DNA from: Streptomyces xinghaiensis S187
Lineage (GTDB): Bacteria; Actinomycetota; Actinomycetes; Streptomycetales; Streptomycetaceae
Length of the DNA: 64,000 bases
Assembly: GCF_000220705.2 (NCBI RefSeq)
Contig: NZ_CP023202.1
Location: forward strand, 1,054,001 to 1,118,000
Reading direction: 5' to 3'
Made by a program: the position numbers and the translations under genes. Of this stretch, positions 35,757 through 44,771 are shown one piece after another. The notes under the pieces were generated by a model. The model was not told where the DNA came from. It saw only the letters and a program-made list of their open reading frames with translations, and made no database searches. The stretch's first letter is position 1. Each line of letters begins with the position of its first letter.

Positions 35757-36800
35757 TCAGGCCGACTCCCGGCGCACCAGCTCGGTCTGCAGCAGGATGG
35801 ACGGCGGCAGGCCCGCCTCGCCGGAGAGCTGGGCGAGCAGGCGCCAGGTCATGGTGCGGCCGAACTCCTCGATCGGCTGCCGGACGGTGGTGAGCGGGGG
35901 CGAGGCGGTGGCCGCGATGTCGAGATTGTCGAAGCCGACGACCGCGACGTCCTCCGGGACGCGCCGCCCCGCGGCCTGCAGCGTCTGCAGGGCGCCGACG
36001 GCCATCAGGTCCGAGGCCGCGAAGACCGCGTCGAGGTCCGGGTGGGACTGAAGGAGCCGGCGCATCGCGGCCGCGCCGCCCTCGACCGTGAAGTCGCCGT
36101 GCGCGACCGCGTCGGTGGCGAAGCCCGTGCCGGCCATGCCGCGGCGCCAGCCGCTGAGCCGGTCCATGCCGACCGCCATGTCGGCCGGACCGGCGATGGT
36201 GGCCACCCTGGTCCGTCCGGTGTCGATGAGGTGACGGGCCGCCAGGCAGGCGCCGTTGAAGTTGTCCACGTCGACGTACGGGGCGTCGACCCTCACCAGC
36301 GGCCGGCCCCCGAGGACCACGGGCAGGCCCGCCTCGACCAGCAGGCTGGGCAGCGGGTCCTCGCCGTGCAGGCTGACGACGAGCGCGCCGTCGACGTGGC
36401 CGCCGCAGAGGTAGCGGGCGAAGCCGTCCTCGTCCTGCTCGTTGGTCATCAGCAGCACCAGCTGGAGCTGGCTGCCGGAGAGGCCGCTGTAGATGCCGCG
36501 CAGTACCCGGGCGAAGAAGGGGTCGCTGAGCACGAAGTTGCCGGGCTCGGACATCACGAGGGCGATGGAGCCCGTTCTCCTGGTCGCCAGGGACCGGGCG
36601 ACCTGGTTGGCGCGGTAGCCCAGGACCTCGACCGCGTGGGCCACCTGCTCCCGGGCCTTCTCGCTGACGTAGGGCAGGCCGTTGATCGCCCGGGAAGCCG
36701 TGGCACGGGAGACCCCGGCGGCCCTGGCGACCTGTTCGAGAGTGGGGCTCGTGCTCGGGCCCGGCCGTCCCAGAGGCTGCGCCCCTGCTGATTCAGTCAC
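35757..36800 (-). CDS. LacI-family repressor, probable regulator of the cellulase locus
   Basis: A 347-residue repressor. The HTH is PTLEQVARAAGVSRATASRA (residues 19-38), followed by the hinge helix RANQVARSLATRRTG. The sugar-binding core has IALVMSEPGN, VDGALVVSLHGEDPLP and DVAVVGFDN. This domain resembles the CelR/CebR cellobiose repressors of actinomycetes. GTG 36800. An inverted repeat of the family type (37075-37090) lies 275 bp upstream, and similar sites occur at each cellulase promoter. The ligand is inferred, not shown. Confidence 0.85.
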   Translation of the reverse strand: MTESAGAQPLGRPGPSTSPTLEQVARAAGVSRATASRAINGLPYVSEKAREQVAHAVEVLGYRANQVARSLATRRTGSIALVMSEPGNFVLSDPFFARVLRGIYSGLSGSQLQLVLLMTNEQDEDGFARYLCGGHVDGALVVSLHGEDPLPSLLVEAGLPVVLGGRPLVRVDAPYVDVDNFNGACLAARHLIDTGRTRVATIAGPADMAVGMDRLSGWRRGMAGTGFATDAVAHGDFTVEGGAAAMRRLLQSHPDLDAVFAASDLMAVGALQTLQAAGRRVPEDVAVVGFDNLDIAATASPPLTTVRQPIEEFGRTMTWRLLAQLSGEAGLPPSILLQTELVRRESA

Positions 36801-37074
36801 CGGCTCTCCGCGTGTGGCAGTGTCGCGCGCCGCGCGCGGCGGTCCGCGCCGGGGACGGCGGCCCGGGCGGCGCGCCCGGTGCGGCCCGCGGGGTCCGCGG
36901 GGTGCGGGATTCCGCGGCTCCGCCGCGCGGGGGCGGGCCGTCGGGCGTCGCCGCGAACCCGCGGCAGGCCGCGGCCGGCCATGCCGGTTCGCTGCTTCGT
37001 GCTGGACACTCCCCCACCCCCACTGACGCCGTCCGATTCCGGTGACCGCCGGGCGACGCCTCGCCGGCAGCGCA

Positions 37075-37090
37075 CTGGAAGCGCTTTCAG
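37075..37090. promoter_or_regulatory. LacI/CebR-type operator upstream of the LacI gene
   Basis: CTGGAAGCGCTTTCAG is a near-perfect dyad around the GCGC core. Its position suggests autoregulation of the LacI gene. Confidence 0.6.
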
Positions 37091-37141
37091 ACTACCCACG
37101 GAACAGGAGGACCGCCAGGGAAGGGAGGGCTCCCCCGGTCC

Positions 37142-37164
37142 GCCGGCCGCGCGGGGCGGCCGGC
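37142..37164 (-). terminator. Terminator of the Cip1-like gene
   Basis: A 9-bp perfect stem GCCGGCCGC/GCGGCCGGC with a 5-nt loop, about 110 bp after the stop. Confidence 0.45.
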
Positions 37165-37271
37165 TCCGGGAAGCCGCCGTGCGCGCCGCGGCCTCCCGGG
37201 CCCCGCACGTCACGCGGGGTCCGGGAGCACGGCGGAGGGTGCCGTCCGCGGATCCGTCCACGGGTCATGGG

Positions 37272-38171
37272 TCAGCAGCCGATCGGCGCGGTGCCGACCG
37301 CGATGTCGTCGTACCAGAGGGTGTCGGCGCCGTTGCCGTAGCTCTCCCAGCCGAGCCGCAGGTCGGTGAGGGAGGGGCGCCAGTCGGGCTTGTTGAGCCA
37401 CTGCCGGTCGATGTCGTGGGTGGGCGTGCCGTCGATGACGAGGCCCTCGACGACCGAGCCGTTCACCCTGGTCTCCAGGGTGGAGCCCTCGATGCCGAAC
37501 TCGACGCAGGTCCATTCGTTCACGGGCAGCGGCATGCTCTTGGACACCCCGACCGGGCTCTGCTCCGGCAGGGTCGCGTCGTCGGACTCGCGGTTCCACT
37601 GCAGGGCGCCGTTCTGACCGCCCATCCGCAGGTCCTTGCCGCCGTCGTTCGCGTCCTTCAGGGCCGCGAACGTCACATGGGCGGCGGGCAGCGCGGTGGT
37701 GTGCCGGACCCAGAAGCGGACGTGCAGCGAGGAGCTCCCGGCCACCTCGTCCAGCGGGGTCGAGGCGAACATGTGGTTGCAGTAGCCCTCCCCGCCGTCG
37801 ATCCGGAGCGACTTGCTCCCGGTGTGCGCGGTGCCGGAGTCGACCGTCGCGGTGCCGGTGCCGGTGCAGTTGGCGGCCCCGGCGGTCCAGCGGCCGGAGG
37901 GAGCGGTACCGGTCTGCGACTCGAAGTCCTCGCAGAAGCCGGAGGCGTCGCAGGCGGCCGCGGGCCGGTCACCTGCGGACGGGCCCGCGGCGGAGGCGCT
38001 GCCCGTGGCGCCGGCGGCGGTGAGCGCCAGGACGGTCGCCGACGCGGCCAGGATCTGCCGGCGGCGGGTGGGGCGCGCGCTCCGCGGCGGTGCGGAGCCG
38101 GCGGGCGGGGGTACGGGGGAGTCCGGCAGGCCGGGTGACGAGGACGAGCGTGAAGTCGTAGGTGAGGACAT
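37272..38171 (-). CDS. Secreted Cip1-like / polysaccharide-lyase-fold protein
   Basis: A 299-residue exported protein. Residues 1-60 contain TRRRQILAASATVLALTAAG, a possible twin-arginine signal with hydrophobic core. The mature part begins at about CDASGFCEDFESQTG and has beta-rich segments ending with LWYDDIAVGTAPIGC. The pattern (FCEDFE start, GSKSLRI, HVRFWVRHT, DDIAVGT end) recalls Cip1, a cellulose-induced protein of Trichoderma with a lyase-like jelly roll, and its streptomycete homologues. There is no cellulose-binding module. It sits beside the GH48 gene and is probably induced by cellulose. The catalytic role is uncertain. Confidence 0.65.
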   Translation of the reverse strand: MSSPTTSRSSSSPGLPDSPVPPPAGSAPPRSARPTRRRQILAASATVLALTAAGATGSASAAGPSAGDRPAAACDASGFCEDFESQTGTAPSGRWTAGAANCTGTGTATVDSGTAHTGSKSLRIDGGEGYCNHMFASTPLDEVAGSSSLHVRFWVRHTTALPAAHVTFAALKDANDGGKDLRMGGQNGALQWNRESDDATLPEQSPVGVSKSMPLPVNEWTCVEFGIEGSTLETRVNGSVVEGLVIDGTPTHDIDRQWLNKPDWRPSLTDLRLGWESYGNGADTLWYDDIAVGTAPIGC

Positions 38172-38223
38172 GGGTCCCGACCCTCCTCGGTGAAAGGTGA
38201 GGTGGCGGCGGAGAGATCAGCGC

Positions 38224-38255
38224 CGCGGTGGGGGCCTCCCCAGGCCCCCACCGCG
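38224..38255 (-). terminator. Terminator of the GH48 gene
   Basis: A perfect 14-bp stem (38224-38237 with 38242-38255), between the GH48 stop and the Cip1-like start. Confidence 0.65.
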
Positions 38256-38437
38256 ACGGGCGGTGATTCATCCACCGCGGGGCGGGCGCGCGCGGATCCG
38301 CTGGACGCCGCGGCGCGCGGGAGGAACGCATTGCCGCCGGCGTCGACGCGCCCGTGTGGTGTGTGGCGGCCGGGCCCCGGAGGGCCGGCCGGGTGGCCGC
38401 GGCGGGCCGGGCCGGAGCCCGGTCCGCCGCGTCCGGA

Positions 38438-41050
38438 TCATCCGAACAGGGCGTCGTGCGCGGCGAACGCCGTGGCGATCTCCGTCTGGGCCCAGTAGCG
38501 GTGGTACGTGAACTCCGGCGCGGAGCCGCCGTTCAGGTACTGCTGCACCTTCGGGAAGTCGGGGTCGCTCTCGTAGAAGGAGCGGATCGACAGGAAGGTG
38601 GAGTCCGAGTTGATCTCGTCACCGTTGGGCATGGTGCCCGTCCAGCCGTTGGGGATGTAGAGCTTGTCCTCACCGGAGGTGACCTCGAACCGGTCGTAGT
38701 CCTTGCGGACCTCGGGGATCGCGATGCCCAGGTCGTCCTTGTGGGCGAGCATCCCGTCGAGCAGGCCCTCGCCGGCTTCCCTGGCCTCCGCGTCGCCCGA
38801 GCCGGCCGCGTAGTACAGCAGGGTCTTGGCGAACGAGGCCGCGACACCGACGTCGTTGGTGTGGTTCAGGACCTCGACGTGCAGACCGCTGTTGCTGCCC
38901 GGGTTGGAGGCGTTCCAGGTGTCGGGCTGGCCGCTCCACTCCAGGTCGGACGGGATCTGGTAGTTGCCCGTGCCGTCGATCGTGGAGTTCTCCAGGGCCC
39001 AGTCGACCCACTTGTCCATGATCTTCCCGGCGCGCTCGTCACCGGTCTCGGCGTACAGCTCGGCGGTGCGCTGCAGGCCCCAGACCTGGAAGCCGAACCA
39101 CCGGTTCGACGGCGGGTCGTGCCAGACGGGCTGCCAGTCGTAGTACATGCCGTAGAAGGTGGAGGCGTTCGACGGCGGGCTGGCGTACTGGCCGTCCCAG
39201 CTGTTGGTGGCACCACCCGCGATGCCGCCCTCGGAGGACTGCAGCCACTGCAGGAACTCCAGCTGCCGGTCCAGGCTCTTGGCCCAGTCGGCCTGGCCCG
39301 AGGAGGACTTCGGCTTCATGTCCGGGTCCTCGGCCAGGGCGTAGGCGGCCATCGGGTTCTGGTAGCCCTGGTGGGCCGCGCCGTCACCGATGCGCCAGGC
39401 CCACGGGTACTGGGCGTCCTGGTTGGCGCCGCCCCAGGCGTAGTACCAGGACATCAGGTAGTGCGCGCTGTCCTTGCCGCTGCCCGCGGGGCAGGAGGGG
39501 CTGGTGCAGTTGCCGATCTTCTTGAAGTACTTGTCGAACATGGCGTAGCGCAGGTAGTCGCCCATCTTGACCGCGTTGTCGACCACGTCGGCGACCTCGC
39601 CGCCCTTGCCCTGCTCCTCGGCGTACTTCTTGGCCTGGTAGGCCACCTGCACCGCACGCGCGTCGGCGTCCGGGGCGTTGGTGTACTTCCACTGCTTGGC
39701 GTACTCGGCGTCGTCGGTGAACAGGTCGAGGAACCCGTTCTCACCGCCGTGGGCGAAGGTGTCGCAGGACGGCTGCGTCACCGTCTCCCAGACGGACTCC
39801 TGCGAGCCGCGCTGGAAGGTGTTGATGAACGCGGGCGCCGTCTCGCCGTCACCGCAGAAGCCGAAGCCGTACGTGTTGTCCACGTCCAGCAGCCAGTGCA
39901 TGCCGTAGATCTCGTCGGTCCCGTAGGCCGACTTGAGCTCGCCGGCGATGGGGTCCTGGCCGACCGAAACCCCGGAGTCGAGCTTCGCCGGGTACTCGGT
40001 CGGGCTCGGGTGCTCGGGCGCGTAGGTGGCCGGGGAGCTGGCGTCGTAGGCGCCGTTGGTCGGCTGGTCCTCGGTGCCCGGGATGGCGAACTCCTCCAGC
40101 GACGCCCAGGCGTCGTTGAACGGGCCCCAGTCCTCGGTGATCCGGCCGTACTCCGACTCCAGCCACAGGTAGTAGCTGAACGCCTCGGACGTGGTCTCGT
40201 GGCCGTGGTCCGGCGCCTCGACGATCAGCGTCTCGATGGCGTGGTACGGCACCTTCAGCCCGTTGAAGGTGCGGTAGTAGCCGCTCGACGGGTCGTTGAT
40301 CTTGTTGTACAGGTCGAGGAAGTCCTGCTGGTACTCCGAGGCCTGCGGCGAGATCTCCTGGACCGGTACGGTGCCGGCGTCGTGGCCCGCGGCGGTCGCC
40401 TTGAAGACGGCCTTGGCCAGGTCACCGGTGGTGTCCGCGGAGTTGACGGGCACCTGCTGGACGCGGTCCCAGTTCTCGGGGGTGAACGTCAGCTCCGACT
40501 TGGCCGCGCTGATGTCCTTGGTGCCGGAGGCGCGCTCCAGGGTCACCCGCACGTCCGAGGACGGCTTGGCGGACAGCTTGATGCCGACGGTCGTCTCCCC
40601 GCCCTGCTTCACCTGCCGCGCGACGGGAGAGGCGATCACGGCCGGCTTCTCCAGGACGTTGACCAGGGACGGGTGCGAGCCGGCCGGCTTGCCGTCCTTG
40701 TCGTACGCCTTGGCAGTGATGGAGTACTGGCCCTCGGGGGCATTCTTCCACTCGCCCTCGAACGGGGCCTTGGAGTCGGTGGCCAGCAGCTTGCTGTCCG
40801 CGTAGAACTCGACCTTGGCGACGTCCCCGGTGGTCTTCGCCTTCAGCGGCACGCCCTCGGGGGCCAGCGCGTAGTTGTCCGCGCCCGTCTCCGAGGAGGT
40901 GAGAGCGACGCCGATGGCCTGGGCCTCGGCGGATCCGGCGGCCTCGGAGGCGAAGGTCGTCCCCGGCACCACCCCCGCGACGAGAGCGGCGAGGGCGAGT
41001 CCTCCCGTGACCGGGCCGGGCCGTAGCCTGCGCCGTAGGTGTGATCTCAT
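38438..41050 (-). CDS. GH48 reducing-end cellobiohydrolase
   Basis: An 870-residue secreted exocellulase. The signal peptide is at residues 1-36 (VTGGLALAALVAGVVPG core, cleavage near TFASEA). Two small beta domains follow: an Ig-like module (about 40-130, GVPLKAKTTGDVAKVEFYAD) and a Calx-beta-like module (about 135-225, ASGTKDISAAKSELTFTPEN). The GH48 catalytic domain fills the rest, with HETTSEAFSYYLWLESEYGR holding the likely acid Glu, and IYGMHWLLDVDNTYGFGF. Most Streptomyces GH48 enzymes carry a CBM2; none is evident here. ATG 41050 is chosen over 41089 because the signal peptide starts there. Its promoter and operator lie at 41389-41440. Confidence 0.93.
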   Translation of the reverse strand: MRSHLRRRLRPGPVTGGLALAALVAGVVPGTTFASEAAGSAEAQAIGVALTSSETGADNYALAPEGVPLKAKTTGDVAKVEFYADSKLLATDSKAPFEGEWKNAPEGQYSITAKAYDKDGKPAGSHPSLVNVLEKPAVIASPVARQVKQGGETTVGIKLSAKPSSDVRVTLERASGTKDISAAKSELTFTPENWDRVQQVPVNSADTTGDLAKAVFKATAAGHDAGTVPVQEISPQASEYQQDFLDLYNKINDPSSGYYRTFNGLKVPYHAIETLIVEAPDHGHETTSEAFSYYLWLESEYGRITEDWGPFNDAWASLEEFAIPGTEDQPTNGAYDASSPATYAPEHPSPTEYPAKLDSGVSVGQDPIAGELKSAYGTDEIYGMHWLLDVDNTYGFGFCGDGETAPAFINTFQRGSQESVWETVTQPSCDTFAHGGENGFLDLFTDDAEYAKQWKYTNAPDADARAVQVAYQAKKYAEEQGKGGEVADVVDNAVKMGDYLRYAMFDKYFKKIGNCTSPSCPAGSGKDSAHYLMSWYYAWGGANQDAQYPWAWRIGDGAAHQGYQNPMAAYALAEDPDMKPKSSSGQADWAKSLDRQLEFLQWLQSSEGGIAGGATNSWDGQYASPPSNASTFYGMYYDWQPVWHDPPSNRWFGFQVWGLQRTAELYAETGDERAGKIMDKWVDWALENSTIDGTGNYQIPSDLEWSGQPDTWNASNPGSNSGLHVEVLNHTNDVGVAASFAKTLLYYAAGSGDAEAREAGEGLLDGMLAHKDDLGIAIPEVRKDYDRFEVTSGEDKLYIPNGWTGTMPNGDEINSDSTFLSIRSFYESDPDFPKVQQYLNGGSAPEFTYHRYWAQTEIATAFAAHDALFG

Positions 41051-41388
41051 TGCCTGCTGGTTCCTCTCTGTCACATGGTGTGGGGCCATATGTGTGGGGC
41101 ATGGAGGGGTGGTGCTGTCCGGCGTGGACGGGCGCGCCCGGTCGGGGTGTGCGCGTCACACGGTGGATCCGGCCCCGTGAGTGGGCTGTGCGGTGCGGTG
41201 CGGCCACTCACGGGGCCGGTGATCGTGGGGGCGGAACGGCCCGGGCACCGTGGGGTCGGGACGGCGCGGGCGGGCCGGACGGGTGGGGGTGTGCGGCTCG
41301 GGTCCGCGGTTCCTCGTACCGTGCCGTCGTCAACGGCTTCCCGGGAGCCTTACGCGGGTGGGGGGTGGTCAGCTCTCGGCACGGTGGA

Positions 41389-41440
41389 CTGAAACCGCTT
41401 CCAGTGCCGGGACTGTAGCGGTCACGCCGGGCTCTGAAAA
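41389..41440 (-). promoter_or_regulatory. GH48 promoter with CebR-like operator
   Basis: On the minus strand, TTTTCA (41440-41435) and TACAGT (41417-41412) are 17 bp apart. The dyad CTGAAACCGCTTCCAG (41389-41404) begins 7 bp downstream, over the start point, as a LacI-family repressor site should. Confidence 0.55.
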
Positions 41441-41606
41441 CCCTTACTCGTCAGTCCAGTTGGACAAAGTAAGCGGCTGTGTTCGGCACCATGCCATTCA
41501 CCAGCGCTTTTGTTGACACGGCGGCGGATGAATCGCCGCGAGAGCCGAAGTCTCTTCAACTCGCCTCTCTGACCTGCGGGTTGGCAAGTGGTTCGGACCG
41601 CTCCTA

Positions 41607-41648
41607 TTGACAGGGCTACCGGCCGCGCTCACTCTAAGAGCGCTCCCA
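41607..41648 (+). promoter_or_regulatory. Rightward promoter with CebR-like operator, no clear gene
   Basis: TTGACA (41607-41612), 17 bp, CACTCT (41630-41635). TAAGAGCGCTCCCA (41635-41648) matches the CebR consensus at 12 of 14 positions. It points right but the next clear gene starts 940 bp away. Confidence 0.45.
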
Positions 41649-42490
41649 GGTCCTGACCGACGGAGCCGATCACCGGCCGGCCACCGCGCACCCCGTCGTC
41701 GGCGCGAGCCCAGTGATCGTCCCGGCACGGCGGCCCGGGACGGACGGAAGCGACTGCCCTGACCCGGCCTCCGTCCGGCCGACCGCACACCGGCCGCCGT
41801 GCCACCGCACCTCCCCGCACCGCGAGCTCCGCCCCCACCCGCACCGCCCGCCGCACCCCGCAAACAGCACCCCGCCGCACCACCCGCAAGCAGCACCCCC
41901 ACCCGTACCGCCCCACCGCGAGCACGGAGGCTTGCAGATGAACCCCATCCGACAGCGGACGGGGGACGGACCGCCGCGCCGGCGGCCCTCGCCCCCCGTC
42001 GCGCTGACGGCTGCCGCGCCGGCCCGGACCGCCGCCGGGCCGGCCGGCGCGGGGCGCCGCCGCGGCGGGGAATCGCCGCCACGGTCCTCCCGGCCGCGCC
42101 GGGGAATCCCCGTGCGGCGGGAACCGTCCACCCCGAACTCCGGCACGGCCGACCCCCGCCCGGTCCGTGCCGGAACGGGCGGCCGGGCGGCGCGCACCCC
42201 GGCCCTCCGCGGCCGGACGCCGGTCACCGTCCCGGCGGGTGCCGCGCCGCCCGCGCCGTCCACCCCGCGGCCGCCGGCCTCCCAGCCGCGGCCGCCGCAC
42301 ACCCCCGCCCCGACCACCGCCCCCTCCGCGGACCGGCCCCGCACCCGGCCCGTGTCCGGCGCCCCGCGCCGCCACCCCCGTCCGCCGGACAGGCGCCGGA
42401 CCCCCCGGCCCCTCACCCTCCGGCCCCCGCATCCCCCGGGAGGACTCCACCGACGCCAGCTCCCGCAGCCCACGTCCCGCCCCTGACGTG
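41649..42490 (+). other. C-rich region without a convincing gene
   Basis: About 840 bp in which the plus strand is strikingly C-rich and G-poor, especially 41780-41930. The only candidate is an open frame from ATG 41938 to 42486 with GGAGG 7 bp before the start. It would encode a 182-residue Pro/Arg/Ala-rich low-complexity protein that resembles nothing I know. It could be a decayed gene, a leader or a real disordered protein. No RNA gene was recognised. Confidence 0.25.
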
Positions 42491-42493
42491 CCC

Positions 42494-42530
42494 GGAAGCG
42501 CTCCAGAACTCCCTCCTGGAAGCGCTTCCA
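42494..42530 (+). promoter_or_regulatory. Tandem CebR-like operators before the GH6 gene
   Basis: GGAAGCGCTCC (42494-42504) and the perfect palindrome TGGAAGCGCTTCCA (42517-42530) are 12 bp apart. A degenerate third site (ACCGCTTTCCA) lies near 42551. The GH6 start follows at 42589. Confidence 0.65.
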
Positions 42531-42588
42531 CCTCTCCGGGCCCCGGGCCGGGACCGCTTTCCACCCCACCCCCCATGGAGCTTCACCC

Positions 42589-43608
42589 ATGAAGAAATCC
42601 TCCTGTGCGGCGGCCGGTGCGGCCACCCTGGCCGTCGCCGCCTTCCTGATACCGGCCCCCGCCGGCGCCTCCGAGGCCGGGCCGGCGGCCGACAGCACGT
42701 ACTACGTGGACCCCGAGACCCAGTCCGCCAAGTGGGTCGCCGCGAACCCCGGTGACTCACGGGCGGCGGTGATCCGGGACCGGATCGCCTCCGTGGCACA
42801 GGGCCGCTGGTTCACCACGACCAACACCGGCGAGGTCCGTGCCGAGGTCGACGCCTTCGTCGGCGACGCCCAGAGCGCCGGGCAGATCCCGATCATGGTC
42901 GTCTACAACATGCCCAACCGCGACTGCGGCGGGGCGAGCAGCGGCGGAGCCGCCAACCACTCCGCATACCGGCAGTGGGTCGACGAGATCGCCGCCGGCC
43001 TGAACGGGCGTCCCGCCGCGATCATCATCGAACCCGATGTGCTGGCGCTGATGTCCAACTGCCAGGACGCCTCGCAGCAGCAGGCCACCCAGGAGTCGAT
43101 GGCCTACGCGGGCAAGGCGCTCAAGGCCGGCTCCGCGGAGGCCAAGGTGTACTTCGACGCCGGCCACTCCCGCTGGCACTCCCCGCAGGAGATGGCCTCC
43201 CGGCTGGCCGCCTCGGACATCGTGAACAGCGCCGACGGCATCTCCAACAATGTGTCGAACTACAACCACACGGCCGACGAGGTCGCCTACAGCCAGGCCG
43301 TTCTCAACGCCATCGGCTCGAACGAGCTGACCGCCGTGGTCGACACCAGCCGCAACGGCAACGGCCCGGACGCCCGGGGCGAATGGTGCGACCCGCCCGG
43401 CCGGGCGATCGGCACCCCCACCACCGCCGACACCGGCCAGGACCGGATCGACGCCTATCTGTGGGTCAAGCTCCCCGGTGAGGCGGACGGCTGTGCCGCC
43501 GCGGCCGGGCAGTTCGTGCCGCAGCTCGCCTACGACATGGCCAACGCGGCGCCCGCCGCTTCCACCCCTTCTTCTTCCAGAACCGCTTCCGAGGACGGTG
43601 CACGATGA
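42589..43608 (+). CDS. GH6 endoglucanase, secreted
   Basis: A 339-residue cellulase: signal peptide at residues 1-28 (AAAGAATLAVAAFLIPAPAGA), catalytic domain about 35-318. GH6 signatures are VVYNMPNRDCGG (acid Asp), IIIEPDVLALMSNC, YFDAGHSRWH, VDTSRNGNGP and YLWVKLPGEADG. Single-domain length and loops fit an endo-acting enzyme cleaving beta-1,4-glucan with inversion. There is no CBM; the C-terminal 20 residues are a short Ser/Ala tail. ATG 42589 has GGAG 9 bp before it. The stop overlaps the DoxX gene start (ATGA). Confidence 0.93.
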   Translation: MKKSSCAAAGAATLAVAAFLIPAPAGASEAGPAADSTYYVDPETQSAKWVAANPGDSRAAVIRDRIASVAQGRWFTTTNTGEVRAEVDAFVGDAQSAGQIPIMVVYNMPNRDCGGASSGGAANHSAYRQWVDEIAAGLNGRPAAIIIEPDVLALMSNCQDASQQQATQESMAYAGKALKAGSAEAKVYFDAGHSRWHSPQEMASRLAASDIVNSADGISNNVSNYNHTADEVAYSQAVLNAIGSNELTAVVDTSRNGNGPDARGEWCDPPGRAIGTPTTADTGQDRIDAYLWVKLPGEADGCAAAAGQFVPQLAYDMANAAPAASTPSSSRTASEDGAR

Positions 43609-44102
43609 GTGAATCCCGAGTCAGCCCCGTGACGGTCGCGCCGGGCGGGAGAGGACTGACCGGTGCGCTGGACCGCAGCAGCGGCCATGTGCTGGGCCTT
43701 TTCCGGATCGTCGTCGGCTTCCTCTTCGCCTGCCACGGCGCCGCGACCCTCTTCAACATCCTCGGCGGTCCGCACGGCGGCGTGGTACCCGAGGTCGGGG
43801 CCTGGCCGAGCTGGTGGGCCGCGGCCATCCAGCTCGTCGGCGGCGGCCTGGTCATGCTGGGCGCCTGGACGCGCGTCGCGGCCACCCTCTGCTCCGGCTC
43901 CATGGCGTACGCCTATTTCGTCAGCCACCAGGGCGAGGCCCTGTTCCCGCTGCAGAACGGCGGCGAGGCCGCAGCGATGTTCTGCTGGGCCTTCCTGCTG
44001 ATCGCCGTGCTCGGCCCCGGCAGGCTGGCTCTTGATTCGCTTTTCCGCCCGGCGGAGGAGCGGGAGCGGGAGCGCGACGGAAGGAATGCGCTCGCCGTGT
44101 GA
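43605..44102 (+). CDS. DoxX-family membrane protein
   Basis: A 165-residue protein with four predicted membrane helices (LGLFRIVVGFLFACHGAATLF, WWAAAIQLVGGGLVMLG, RVAATLCSGSMAYAYFV, AMFCWAFLLIAVLG). The family is linked to quinone-dependent oxidation in some bacteria; function is unknown in most. ATG 43605 overlaps the stop of the GH6 gene, so it is translated together with a secreted cellulase, an odd pairing. The C-terminus is highly charged. Confidence 0.88.
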   Translation: MSESRVSPVTVAPGGRGLTGALDRSSGHVLGLFRIVVGFLFACHGAATLFNILGGPHGGVVPEVGAWPSWWAAAIQLVGGGLVMLGAWTRVAATLCSGSMAYAYFVSHQGEALFPLQNGGEAAAMFCWAFLLIAVLGPGRLALDSLFRPAEERERERDGRNALAV

Positions 44103-44639
44103 ATTCCATGCCATTGCACGGATCCGATCGGCCGGGATTCCCGCGCGTGAAGATCTCTTCGAGGCCCACCGCTTTTCGGTGACGTCATCCGGGTCAAGTC
44201 GCCGGAAAGCGGATTGCGGAAGCGCGGCGAATTCCGTCACCGGAAAGAAGCGGACCCGGTGAGCCGGGGCCCGCGGCCGGGCCGGGAACGACCGCCCGGC
44301 GCGTGCGCCGCACCGGGTCCGGGCGGCGGCCCGCACGGCCGCACGACACCGGTCGCCGCACTTGCGGAAGCCCTCGGATACCCGCTGGTCACAGTGCTTT
44401 CCTGAGTTCCCCGGGCGGGCCGGACGCCATGCCGTCCGGCCCGCCCGGGGCTCCCTCGATGCCCACCGGCCGCTGTCGTCCGCTGCCCGGCTCCGGGCCC
44501 CGCCGCACAGCGCTGTACGGAGTGCCGGGAAGCCCGCCGGCAAAGAGCGCACCGGCCGGTTCGTACCCCACTCACGCCATGGTGGTGCGGTGATGTTTCG
44601 TCCGTGCGGCGGTCATTGAAATTCCATGTGTCGGAGGTC
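44103..44639. other. Spacer between DoxX gene and second GH6 gene
   Basis: The first 140 bp are less GC-rich than the surroundings. A 63-codon open frame (44214-44405) ends AALAEALGYPLVTVLS and is directly followed by a very strong hairpin; it may be the tail of a decayed gene. Nothing else was recognised. Confidence 0.3.
44409..44450. terminator. Strong terminator hairpin
   Basis: A perfect 18-bp stem (44409-44426 with 44433-44450) and 6-nt loop. It probably ends the GH6-DoxX transcript, though it is 300 bp past the DoxX stop. Confidence 0.65.
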
Positions 44640-44690
44640 TTCTCAGTTTCTTCCGCCACTGGTAGCGTCCTTCGTGTGGGAGCGCTCCCA
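44640..44690 (+). promoter_or_regulatory. GH6 cellobiohydrolase promoter with consensus CebR/CelR site
   Basis: TTCTCA (44640-44645), 17 bp, TAGCGT (44663-44668), then the perfect palindrome TGGGAGCGCTCCCA (44677-44690). This 14-mer is the established binding sequence of the cellobiose-responsive repressors CebR and CelR in actinomycetes. Its location just after the -10 box would block transcription. Confidence 0.75.
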
Positions 44691-44771
44691 TTGAGCCGTC
44701 GGGCGCTTCCCGTTCCCCCACCGTCTCGCGTCGGCCAATGCGCCGCGAGATGACACCGAATAGGAGCTCAG

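Noticed and set aside
38172..38437. CBM or additional secreted protein between Cip1-like and GH48 genes
   Set aside because: Only a terminator hairpin and GC-rich spacer are present.
41938..42486. 182-codon Pro/Arg-rich protein as a confident gene
   Set aside because: Good ribosome site but low-complexity composition and no recognisable fold; kept only as a possibility.
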